The notes beneath the pieces are model-generated. The model ran no database searches, was not told the DNA's origin, and saw only the letters and a program-made list of their open reading frames with translations. DNA of 64,000 nucleotides, taken from contig NZ_JAGINT010000002.1 in NCBI RefSeq assembly GCF_017876295.1, positions 4,278,001 through 4,342,000 of the forward strand. The letters run 5' to 3'. A program made the position numbers and the translations under genes. Every line of letters starts with the position of its first letter. The stretch's first letter is position 1. This DNA comes from Kribbella aluminosa (lineage in GTDB: Bacteria > Actinomycetota > Actinomycetes > Propionibacteriales > Kribbellaceae). Below are positions 33,101 to 39,709 of this stretch, piece after piece.

Positions 33101-33741
33101 ATCCGGACAGGTATGCGCCGCTCAACGATCCGGCCGGGTATGCGCCGCTCAACGATCCGGCCGGGTATGTGCCGCTGAACGATCCGAACCGGCCTGGGGC
33201 GGCCGTTCCGCTGGTGGTGCCTGGGCTGGGGCTGATCGGGGGTGGGGGGCCTCGGGTTGTGCCGGAGGTGGGGTCTCTGGAGGCGGCCATGCGGGCTGAG
33301 GTGGAGCGACCCCGGCCGCGGCCGGGGGAGTCGGAGGCGGTGCAGGCGTTGCGGGCCTGGTGCCGGGCTCGGACAGCGGTTGTGCCGTCGGGGTTCACGA
33401 TTCAGGTGCAGGTGCTCGATCCGAACGCCCCGTCGTACCGGTTCGATCTGGAGCCGCCGGAGGCCGCGGATCCGGAGTTTGCTGCCGACCGGCTCAGCGG
33501 GCTGCTGGCTGACTTGTGGTTGTCCGAGGCGCGGGGCGAGCAGGGCGGGTGGTTGTTCGCGCGGATCGACGCGGCGGGGCGGACGCTGCGGATCGATCGG
33601 TGGTACGACCAGGTGCCGGACTGGTGGGACAACCCGGTCGAGGAGCGGCTCGACGTGGACGGGCTGGTACGCCGGTTGTACGACCGCGGCCCGCAATGGC
33701 AACCGTCGTACCTGGAGAAGCTGTACACCCGCGCGAGATAG
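30133..33741 (+). CDS. 1202-residue protein, folded ends joined by a very long Pro/Glu/Ala-rich disordered region
   Basis: I do not recognise this protein. Residues 1-230 look folded (many Trp/Tyr: WYADADGYHHQDE, WGFHTQHSQTAGEDLL, WITSDEAAADEMIEWVAEWADYL). Residues about 235-1045 are low complexity: Ser/Pro/Ala/Gly with recurring PTGSPF and TAEIAAV/TAEIPAV words, a Pro-rich tract of GP, PEP and EPEPGPFPEP repeats (about 685-860), GAPGYDAGP repeats, and four exact-register YAPLNDP repeats (985-1020). Residues 1048-1202 look folded again (FTIQVQVLDPNAP, WLFARIDAAGRTLRIDRWYDQVPDWWDNP). There is no signal peptide or membrane helix. The C-terminal part has the aromatic, acidic make-up of immunity-type domains such as DUF600/YezG, but that is only a resemblance. 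Start: ATG 30133 with GGAG upstream. Confidence 0.7.
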   Translation: MPLVDLDDPEELRARWTALAAVAHATGFDRRWYADADGYHHQDETASVLRMTRLADGRAVLWGFHTQHSQTAGEDLLAGSPDWIGQPEVRQRQTAGELGFVYGAFNATWARASYPGDPWQPVDDGFAPIGQWITSDEAAADEMIEWVAEWADYLGGLDELRPSGVVLVQAARGAGVSADALGAFFGHFAIDPRSPLQPDLPSGVVAAEDFTRNFAEPASFPAGPDTAEVSVVEPLVTGDNPLVDDEESYVVPPGISPFTGQPLPASPGGSAEEVSAKKQGWLRRRKYDSEPDPGSAVPPAAPQYDPAAPGTYIPDDTPSSGLPIRHTSPAPGYTLPSSEPPRVGGGQYEGDDFYNSLFADAPAAATPAPDQDWETTEQPSWPDQEATSAYTPFTEDTPAPEWTGPRWVDGEWVENSPTDHEPAAPFVPPASTNPRNDSPAGSPSALPGIPSPLAPTDPAAEAPTGSPFTPAPPPAASRPGSSLDRAASEDEAPTGSPFAPGAGAVAVAGSAFASGAAADSDGLGVAQRADLEDDDAPTAEIAAVLDGEPADAGEEDLASFTGPSPFAPADDVPPEQLPAVGSAPRPSESAEHFAGGHDRASDVPGSVRQQPASGPYVGGQPSTPGPAGGELDPEDQTAEIPAVLAVSVGDVSDVQVDSYAADAAVVPDGAGGDQEHRYGVEGQVEPYPQPQPQPWPQPRPGPWPQPEPHPAPWPEPTPPVPGPTPGPEPTPAPGPTPGPSPEPIPGPIPGPIPGPGPSPVPGPAPVPGPEPIPGPEPVPGPDPEPGPFPEPEPEPGPFPEPEPEPEPGPFPEPEPEPEPEPFPETEPDPAPQPELESLPELYPQPEPLPEPQPEVEPASAAESTPYGGSGWEVAGREDARGAGRWAGLDGVAGDSEDETPTGSMPVVGDDATGVGDGVGYGDAPGAPGYDAGPGAPGYDAEPGPVEYDALREGYAARWSPGDGGEQAGGGRELNGHATGAEVDGYAPLNDPDRYAPLNDPAGYAPLNDPAGYVPLNDPNRPGAAVPLVVPGLGLIGGGGPRVVPEVGSLEAAMRAEVERPRPRPGESEAVQALRAWCRARTAVVPSGFTIQVQVLDPNAPSYRFDLEPPEAADPEFAADRLSGLLADLWLSEARGEQGGWLFARIDAAGRTLRIDRWYDQVPDWWDNPVEERLDVDGLVRRLYDRGPQWQPSYLEKLYTRAR
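32190..32710 (+). repeat. Pro/Glu-repeat tract in the 1202-residue protein
   Basis: Irregular short repeats encoding PQPQPWPQP, then GPTPGPEP, then IPGPIPGPIPGP, then four or more copies of EPEPEPGPFPEP. Units are multiples of three bases, keeping the frame. Dipeptide PX periodicity suggests an extended, stiff linker. Confidence 0.85.
33085..33192 (+). repeat. four 27-bp tandem repeats encoding YAPLNDPxx
   Basis: Copies at 33085-33111, 33112-33138, 33139-33165 and 33166-33192. Copies 2 and 3 are identical; 1 and 4 differ at the last two codons and at a few synonymous sites. Confidence 0.92.
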
Positions 33742-33744
33742 CGT
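33739..33744 (+). promoter_or_regulatory. -10 box for the LLM oxidoreductase, overlapping a stop codon
   Basis: TAGCGT (TANNNT) starts with the TAG stop codon of the upstream gene and ends 7 bases before the ATG at 33752; no ribosome site is present, so the mRNA is probably leaderless. Confidence 0.5.
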
Positions 33745-33751
33745 TGGCACC

Positions 33752-34678
33752 ATGCTTCTCAGGATCTTCACCGAACCTCAGCAGGGCGCGTCGTACGACG
33801 ACCTTCTCGCCGTCGCGCGCAAGACGGAGGAGAACGGGTTCGACGCGTTCTTCCGTTCCGACCACTATCTCGTGATGGGCGACGGCGACGGTCTTCCGGG
33901 GCCGTCCGACTCGTGGATCACGCTCGCGGGGCTGGCCCGCGAGACGCAGCGGATCAAGCTCGGCACGCTGGTCAGCTCCGCCACGTTCCGGAACCCGGGT
34001 GTGCTCGCGATCTCGGTCGCGCAGGTCGACCAGATGAGCGGCGGGCGCGCCGAGCTCGGGCTCGGCGCCGGCTGGTACGAGGCCGAGCACAAGGCGTACG
34101 GGCTGGACTTCCCGGACACCCCCGGGCGCTTCGACCTCCTGACCGAGCAGCTCGAGCTGATCACCGGGCTGTGGGACACGCCAGTGGGGGAGAAGTACGA
34201 GTTCCAGGGCGAGCACTACCGGATCACCGACTCGCCGGCGCTGCCGAAGCCGGTGCAGCAGCCGCATCCGCCGATCATCATCGGCGGCGCGGGCAAGAAG
34301 CGGACGCCCGCGCTGGCGGCGAAGTACGCCGCGGAGTTCAACGCCGGCTTCCGCACCGTCGAGGAGACCGCCACCCTCTTCAAGCGCGTCCGAGCGGCCT
34401 GCGACGAAGCCGGCCGGGACCCGAAGACGCTCGCGCTGTCCACCGCCCACACGGTGATCGTCGGCAAGGACGACGCCGAGGTGAAGCGGCGCGCCGCCGC
34501 CATCGGCCGCGAGCCGCACCCCGAGAAGGACATCGCCGGTACGCCGGCCCAGGTGGTGGACCGCCTCGGCCAGTACGCCGCCGTCGGCTCGGACCGCCAG
34601 TACGTCCAGATCATGGACCTCCACGACCTCGACCACCTCGACCTGATCGCAGCCGAGGTGCTTCCACAGGTTTCCTGA
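33752..34678 (+). CDS. LLM-class F420-dependent oxidoreductase
   Basis: A 308-residue luciferase-like (bacterial luciferase superfamily) TIM-barrel oxidoreductase. Family marks: RIFTEPQQGASYDDLLAVAR, AFFRSDHYL, WITLAGLARETQRIKLGTLVSSATFRNPGVLA, DQMSGGRAELGLGAGWYEAEHKAYGLDFP, and PPIIIGGAGKKRTPALAAKYAAEFN. The DH in RSDHYL and the AGWYEAEH region form the F420-binding pocket in this group. Substrate is unknown. It is preceded by its own leaderless -10 box and followed by the Fic gene with its separate operator array. Confidence 0.9.
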   Translation: MLLRIFTEPQQGASYDDLLAVARKTEENGFDAFFRSDHYLVMGDGDGLPGPSDSWITLAGLARETQRIKLGTLVSSATFRNPGVLAISVAQVDQMSGGRAELGLGAGWYEAEHKAYGLDFPDTPGRFDLLTEQLELITGLWDTPVGEKYEFQGEHYRITDSPALPKPVQQPHPPIIIGGAGKKRTPALAAKYAAEFNAGFRTVEETATLFKRVRAACDEAGRDPKTLALSTAHTVIVGKDDAEVKRRAAAIGREPHPEKDIAGTPAQVVDRLGQYAAVGSDRQYVQIMDLHDLDHLDLIAAEVLPQVS

Positions 34679-34681
34679 GGC

Positions 34682-34755
34682 CAAGTCGGAATTATCTGTA
34701 TCAAGTCTGAGTTATGCTCCTCAAGTCGGAATATCGAATAGATGGTCCGACTTCG
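34682..34755 (+). promoter_or_regulatory. three direct repeats at 20-bp period plus one inverted copy upstream of fic
   Basis: CAAGTCGGAATTAT (34682-34695), CAAGTCTGAGTTAT (34702-34715) and CAAGTCGGAATATC (34722-34735) are spaced exactly 20 bp apart, about two helical turns, so they lie on one face of the DNA. The core AAGTCGGA recurs inverted as TCCGACTT at 34746-34753, 1-8 bases before the GAGGAG ribosome site of the Fic gene. This is best read as an operator array for a regulator bound cooperatively. Confidence 0.65.
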
Positions 34756-34765
34756 AGGAGCGTCG

Positions 34766-35971
34766 ATGGAGTCTGAGCAAGCAGAGTGGGCTTGGCCACC
34801 TCACATGCCGGAGGTCCGCCAGTGGCGCCAGCGCGCCCGCGGCGGCACGGCGGCCGACCGCATGCTGACCGAGGTCACGATTATGCGTCCGCCGCTGATC
34901 GCGCGCCGTCAACCGCGGTTCGATGGGCAGTTGCTCGCCTCGATGGAGGCCTGTGTACTCGAGATCGCGGCGCTGGATCACTCGCACGGCGCAGAGCTCG
35001 CAGCTCTCGAAACGCTACTGCTGCGCACCGAGTCGGTCGCCTCTTCGAAGATCGAGCACATCGACGCCTCGGTGGACGACTATGCCCGGGCCTTGCACGG
35101 CGTCAAGTCGAATCCGTCGGCGACATCGATGGCGGCCTCGACCGCCGCGCTGGCTGCCCTCATCGGCTCGGTGGGCGCAGGGGCGGAGCTCGAGGTATCG
35201 ATGATCCTGATGGCGCATCTGGCGCTGATGCTCGACGACCCGTCGGAGAGTGCGTACGCCGGCCGGTTCCGCGATTTGCAGAACTGGATCGGTGGCAGTG
35301 ACTACTCGCCCCGGAACGCCGTCTACGTGCCGCCGGCGCCGGAGACGGTGGTGGAGTACATGGCAGATCTGGTGACGTTCGCGAACCGCACCGATCTGCC
35401 GGTGCTGACGCAGGCCGCGATCGTCCATGCCCAGTTCGAGTCGATCCATCCGTTCACCGATGGGAACGGGCGCATCGGGCGCGCCCTGATCAACACCGTT
35501 CTGCGACGCCGCGGGGCGACCCGGCGGGTCGTCGTTCCGCTGGCGTCGGCGTTGGTGGCACGCCGGGCCGAATACTTCGACGTACTCGGGGAGTACCGCG
35601 AGGGCCGGATCGAGCCGATCGTGCGGTCGTTCACCACGGCCTCTGTGATCGCGGCGCGCGAGGCGCAGGTGTCGGCGTCGCGGATCGCCGGAATGCAGCC
35701 CCGCTGGCGACGTGAGGTGGCGGCACGGCGGGGTAGCGCGGCGGATCGCCTGCTCGACCGGCTGATCGGGGCACCGATCTTCTCGGCGAGCGAGGCGGAG
35801 GACGCGATCGGTGGTGCGACGAGCAGTGTGTACGCCGGAATTGAGCGACTGCACGCGGCCGGGGTGATCCGGCCACTGACGGCGCGGACGAGGAATCAGG
35901 TGTGGGGTGCGGTGGAGCTTCTGGACGAGCTGGCGGATCTGGCGGTCAGGATCGAGGCCGCCGCGCACTGA
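34766..35971 (+). CDS. Fic-family AMP-transferase with C-terminal winged helix
   Basis: A 401-residue Fic protein. The active-site motif HPFTDGNGRIGR (about residues 228-239) is complete, so AMPylation (transfer of AMP from ATP to a target hydroxyl) is expected. An inhibitory helix-like motif SSKIEH lies near residue 92-97 (the SxxxE pattern of class II Fic proteins, with His where Gly/Asn is usual), so the protein may be self-inhibited. Residues about 330-395 form a winged-helix segment (APIFSASEAEDAIGGATSSVYAGIERLHAAGVI), a DNA-binding type domain. Start is ATG 34766 with GAGGAG 6-11 bases upstream. No small antitoxin gene is adjacent. Confidence 0.93.
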   Translation: MESEQAEWAWPPHMPEVRQWRQRARGGTAADRMLTEVTIMRPPLIARRQPRFDGQLLASMEACVLEIAALDHSHGAELAALETLLLRTESVASSKIEHIDASVDDYARALHGVKSNPSATSMAASTAALAALIGSVGAGAELEVSMILMAHLALMLDDPSESAYAGRFRDLQNWIGGSDYSPRNAVYVPPAPETVVEYMADLVTFANRTDLPVLTQAAIVHAQFESIHPFTDGNGRIGRALINTVLRRRGATRRVVVPLASALVARRAEYFDVLGEYREGRIEPIVRSFTTASVIAAREAQVSASRIAGMQPRWRREVAARRGSAADRLLDRLIGAPIFSASEAEDAIGGATSSVYAGIERLHAAGVIRPLTARTRNQVWGAVELLDELADLAVRIEAAAH

Positions 35972-35980
35972 AAAGTTGGC

Positions 35981-36007
35981 TCGATGTCGTGTATCTTGAT
36001 GTCGAGA
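35981..36007 (+). promoter_or_regulatory. palindromic site upstream of aconitase (MarR/TamR-like)
   Basis: TCTTGATGTCGAGA (35994-36007) is a near-perfect dyad (10 of 14 positions symmetric) and is preceded 13 bp upstream by a related TCGATGTCGT half-array (35981-35990). TCTTGA-type dyads at aconitase promoters have been tied to the MarR-family regulator TamR in Streptomyces, which senses aconitate-related ligands. The site is about 110 bp before the acn start codon. Confidence 0.45.
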
Positions 36008-36118
36008 GAGTTTGTGGTGGGAGGTTAGGGGAACCTGACCTCGGCCCCGCTCAACTCGCTGGGCAGGATGGCGGTAGCGGACCCGCAGCGAATACGGACT
36101 GGACAGAGGAGCAGGTTG

Positions 36119-38893
36119 ATGGCGAGCGTCGACAGCTTCGGTGCCAAGGGGGCACTCGAGGTCAACGGGCAGTCGTACGAGATCTTCAGGTTGGCGGGCA
36201 TCGAGGGTGCGGACACACTGCCGTACTCGCTGAAGATCCTGCTGGAGAACCTGCTGCGCACCGAGGACGGCGCGAACATCACCGCCGAGCACATCGGCAA
36301 GCTCGGCAACTGGGACCAGAACGCGGCCCCGGACACCGAGATCCAGTTCACCCCGGCGCGGGTGATCATGCAGGACTTCACCGGTGTGCCGTGCGTGGTC
36401 GACCTGGCCACGATGCGCGAGGCGGTCGGTGAGCTGGGCGGGGACCCGACCCGGATCAACCCGCTGGCGCCGGCCGAGCTGGTCATCGACCACTCGGTGA
36501 TCATCGACGTGTTCGGTACGCCGGACGCGTTCGAGCGCAACGTCGAGTTCGAGTACGGGCGGAACCGCGAGCGCTACCAGTTCCTGCGCTGGGGGCAGAC
36601 CGCGTTCGACGAGTTCAAGGTCGTCCCGCCGGGCACCGGCATCGTGCACCAGGTGAACATCGAGCACCTGGCCCGTACGGTGATGGTCCGCAACGGCCAG
36701 GCGTACCCGGACACCTGCGTCGGCACCGACAGCCACACCACGATGGTGAACGGCCTCGGCGTGCTCGGCTGGGGCGTCGGCGGTATCGAGGCCGAGGCCG
36801 CGATGCTCGGCCAGCCGGTCAGCATGCTGATCCCGAAGGTGGTCGGCTTCAGGCTGACCGGGTCCGTCCCGGCCGGCGCGACCGCGACCGACGTGGTGCT
36901 GACGATCACCCAGATGCTGCGCAAGCACGGCGTGGTCGGCAAGTTCGTCGAGTTCTACGGCGACGGCGTCGCGGCGGTCCCGCTGGCGAACCGCGCCACG
37001 ATCGGCAACATGAGCCCGGAGTTCGGCTCGACCTGCGCGATCTTCCCGATCGACGACGTGACGCTGGAGTACCTGCGGCTGACCGGTCGCGGCGACGACG
37101 AGGTCGCGCTCGTCGAGGCGTACGCCAAGGAGCAGGGCCTGTGGCACAACCCTGACATCGAGCCGCGCTTCTCGGAGTACCTCGAGCTCGACCTGTCGAC
37201 GGTGGTCCCGTCGATCGCCGGCCCGAAGCGTCCGCAGGACCGGATCGAGCTGAGCAGGGCCAAGGAGTCGTTCCGCGGCGTGCTGCCGGACTACGCGGCC
37301 GAGGAGAAGGACGTCGACCCGTCGGAGACCGGGAGCTTCCCGGCCAGCGACGCGCCGAACGGCCACGGTCACCCGGACGACAACCCGCATCAGGTCGTGG
37401 CCGCGAGCGACCGCCCGTCGAAGAAGACCAAGGTCACGCTGGAGGGCCAGGAGATCGAGCTGGACCACGGCCACGTCGTGATCGCCAGCATCACCTCCTG
37501 CACCAACACCTCGAACCCGTCGGTGATGATGGCCGCCGCGCTGCTCGCGAAGAACGCGGTCGGCAAGGGCCTGGCGTCCAAGCCGTGGGTCAAGACCTCG
37601 CTCGCGCCGGGTTCGAAGGTCGTCACCGACTACTACGAGAAGGCCGGCGTCACGCCGTACCTGGAGAAGCTCGGCTTCCACCTCGTCGGCTACGGCTGTA
37701 CGACGTGCATCGGCAACTCCGGCCCGCTGCCCGAGGCGATCTCGGCCGGTGTCCAGGAAGCCGACCTCGCCGTCGTGAGTGTGCTGTCCGGCAACCGGAA
37801 CTTCGAGGGCCGGATCAACCCGGACGTGAAGATGAACTACCTCGCCTCGCCGCCGCTGGTGATCGCGTACGCGCTGGCCGGCACCATGGACTTCGACTTC
37901 GAGAACGATGCCCTGGGCAAGGACACCGACGGCAACGAGGTGTTCCTGAAGGACATCTGGCCGAGCGCGGACGAGGTCGAGGCGACCATCGCGACCTCGA
38001 TCAACAAGGAGATGTTCGCCAAGGACTACGCCGACGTGTTCGCCGGTGACGAGCGCTGGCAGTCGCTGCCGACGCCGGAGGGCAAGACCTTCGCGTGGGA
38101 CAGCGAGTCGACGTACGTCCGGAAGCCTCCGTACTTCGACGGGATGGCGAAGGACCCGTCGCCGGTCACCGACATCGCCGGGGCCCGCGTGCTGGCGAAG
38201 CTCGGCGACTCGGTCACCACCGACCACATCTCGCCGGCCGGTTCGATCAAGGCCGACAGCCCGGCCGGCACGTACCTGGCCGAGCACGGGGTGGACCGGA
38301 AGGACTTCAACTCGTACGGTTCCCGCCGCGGCAACCACGAGGTGATGATCCGCGGTACGTTCGCGAACATCCGGCTCCGGAACCAGATCGCGCCGGGCAC
38401 CGAGGGCGGCTTCACCCGCGACTTCACGCAGTCCGACGCGCCGGTGACGAGCATCTACGAGGCCGCCCAGGCGTACGCCGCGCAGAACACCCCGCTGGTG
38501 ATCCTGGCCGGCAAGGAGTACGGCTCGGGTTCGTCGCGGGACTGGGCCGCCAAGGGGACGGCGCTGCTCGGCGCGAAGGCCGTCATCACCGAGTCCTTCG
38601 AGCGCATCCACCGGTCGAACCTGATCGGCATGGGCGTGCTGCCGCTGCAGTACCCGGAGGGGGAGAACGCGGAGTCCCTCGGCCTGACCGGCGAGGAGAC
38701 GTTCGACATCACCGGTGTGACCGCGCTGAACGACGGCGACATCCCGCGCACTGTGCATGTCAAGGCGACCTCGCCCGACGGCGCGGTGCAGGAGTTCGAC
38801 GCGGTCGTCCGGATCGACACCCCCGGCGAGGCCGACTACTACCGCAACGGCGGCATCCTGCAGTACGTACTGCGCTCGCTGATCGCGAGCTGA
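36119..38893 (+). CDS. acnA: aconitate hydratase AcnA
   Basis: A 924-residue aconitase/IRP1-type enzyme, converting citrate to isocitrate in the TCA cycle. The 4Fe-4S cysteines are seen in SITSCTNTSNPSVMM (near 460) and GCTTCIGNSGPLPEA (two, near 525-529). Other marks are QDFTGVPCVVDLA, PVDLVIDHSV-type sequence (ELVIDHSVIID), GTDSHTTMVNGLGVLGWGVGGIEAEA and the C-terminal swivelling domain KEYGSGSSRDWAAKG. An acidic insert (residues about 398-435) precedes the cluster region. Start is ATG 36119 with GAGGAGCAGG upstream. The related Streptomyces gene is sacA. Confidence 0.97.
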   Translation: MASVDSFGAKGALEVNGQSYEIFRLAGIEGADTLPYSLKILLENLLRTEDGANITAEHIGKLGNWDQNAAPDTEIQFTPARVIMQDFTGVPCVVDLATMREAVGELGGDPTRINPLAPAELVIDHSVIIDVFGTPDAFERNVEFEYGRNRERYQFLRWGQTAFDEFKVVPPGTGIVHQVNIEHLARTVMVRNGQAYPDTCVGTDSHTTMVNGLGVLGWGVGGIEAEAAMLGQPVSMLIPKVVGFRLTGSVPAGATATDVVLTITQMLRKHGVVGKFVEFYGDGVAAVPLANRATIGNMSPEFGSTCAIFPIDDVTLEYLRLTGRGDDEVALVEAYAKEQGLWHNPDIEPRFSEYLELDLSTVVPSIAGPKRPQDRIELSRAKESFRGVLPDYAAEEKDVDPSETGSFPASDAPNGHGHPDDNPHQVVAASDRPSKKTKVTLEGQEIELDHGHVVIASITSCTNTSNPSVMMAAALLAKNAVGKGLASKPWVKTSLAPGSKVVTDYYEKAGVTPYLEKLGFHLVGYGCTTCIGNSGPLPEAISAGVQEADLAVVSVLSGNRNFEGRINPDVKMNYLASPPLVIAYALAGTMDFDFENDALGKDTDGNEVFLKDIWPSADEVEATIATSINKEMFAKDYADVFAGDERWQSLPTPEGKTFAWDSESTYVRKPPYFDGMAKDPSPVTDIAGARVLAKLGDSVTTDHISPAGSIKADSPAGTYLAEHGVDRKDFNSYGSRRGNHEVMIRGTFANIRLRNQIAPGTEGGFTRDFTQSDAPVTSIYEAAQAYAAQNTPLVILAGKEYGSGSSRDWAAKGTALLGAKAVITESFERIHRSNLIGMGVLPLQYPEGENAESLGLTGEETFDITGVTALNDGDIPRTVHVKATSPDGAVQEFDAVVRIDTPGEADYYRNGGILQYVLRSLIAS

Positions 38894-38895
38894 GC

Positions 38896-39126
38896 ATGAC
38901 GCGTCGTACCGGAACCGACGACGGCGTCGTGCGGTTCTGGCACGACGACCAGGGCTGGGGCGTCGTGGACTGCCCCAGCACTCCCGGCGGCTGCTGGACC
39001 CACTTCTCGGTGATCGAGGCCGAGGGGTTCCGCTCGCTGCCGCCGGGCGGCTCGGTGCGCGTCCGGTGGGAGGCGGCCGACCAGGACGGCTACGCCTACC
39101 GCGCCGAGTGGGCCAAGGCTCTCTAG
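38896..39126 (+). CDS. small cold-shock-domain-like protein
   Basis: A 76-residue protein starting MTRRTGTDDGVVRFWHDDQG. The cold-shock pattern is visible: GVVRFWHDDQGWGVV stands for the usual GxVKWFNxxKGFGFI with most aromatic positions changed, CWTHFSVIEAEGFRSLPPGGSVRVRWE stands for VFVHFSAIxxxGFRSLxEGQxVxF. It is more divergent than typical Csp proteins and has two Cys (near residues 26 and 33). The ATG is 2 bases after the acn stop codon, so it is probably co-translated with aconitase. Confidence 0.75.
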   Translation: MTRRTGTDDGVVRFWHDDQGWGVVDCPSTPGGCWTHFSVIEAEGFRSLPPGGSVRVRWEAADQDGYAYRAEWAKAL

Positions 39127-39157
39127 AACTGTCGGAGCCTCACGGTTTACTGAGGCC

Positions 39158-39709
39158 ATGAGGGACACGCCCCGCGATGTGGTCCGCGCTGCCTGCGCCG
39201 AGTTCGGCGAGGACGTCGTGATCGACTGGTGTGTCGCGTTCCTGACGGGGGAGATCTCCGGCAAGGAGGCGTACGGCGCTGCGCTGCCGAAGCTGGTAGC
39301 GATCACGGGCTCGGACAATCCGGGTGGGTGGAAGACGCCGGTGGATCCGGTGAACTACTACTGGATCCGGGTGTGGGCCGCGCGGGTGTTCCTGTACGTG
39401 TGGCGGGACGACGTGGTCGAAGCGTTGCAGGTCGCGGCGCGGGATCCGGCGTGGCGGGTCCGGGAGCACGTCGCGCGCATCGCCGCCCAGCGCGAGCTCG
39501 GGCAGCTCGTGGACGCTCTGCTGCCGGACCTCGAGCATGAGCTACCCCGGGTCCGCGAGGCGGCCGTGCGCGCGGTCGGGGCGGCGGGCGAGTACGAACA
39601 TGCCGACGCGATCCGCCCGCTGGCCAACGACCCCGACCATACCGTCCGCGCTGCCGTCGAACGCGCCCTCACAAAACTGGAGGACCGACTTGACCGACCC
39701 GTCCACTAA
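39158..39709 (+). CDS. HEAT-repeat domain protein
   Basis: A 183-residue helical protein. The C-terminal half has HEAT repeats: DDVVEALQVAARDPAWRVREHVARIAA, LLPDLEHELPRVREAAVRAVGAAG and AIRPLANDPDHTVRAAVERALTKL. The N-terminal part (DWCVAFLTGE, KEAYGAALPKLVAI, WKTPVDPVNYYWIRVWAARVFLYVW) is also helical. Such scaffolds bind proteins; a specific partner is not evident. Its end overlaps the GNAT gene by 20 bp. Confidence 0.82.
   Translation: MRDTPRDVVRAACAEFGEDVVIDWCVAFLTGEISGKEAYGAALPKLVAITGSDNPGGWKTPVDPVNYYWIRVWAARVFLYVWRDDVVEALQVAARDPAWRVREHVARIAAQRELGQLVDALLPDLEHELPRVREAAVRAVGAAGEYEHADAIRPLANDPDHTVRAAVERALTKLEDRLDRPVH

Noticed and set aside
35015..38758. Very long minus-strand open frame across the Fic and aconitase genes
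   Set aside because: It is a stop-free mirror frame in high-GC DNA, rich in Arg/Leu/Val/Gly, with no domain; both plus-strand genes are unmistakable.
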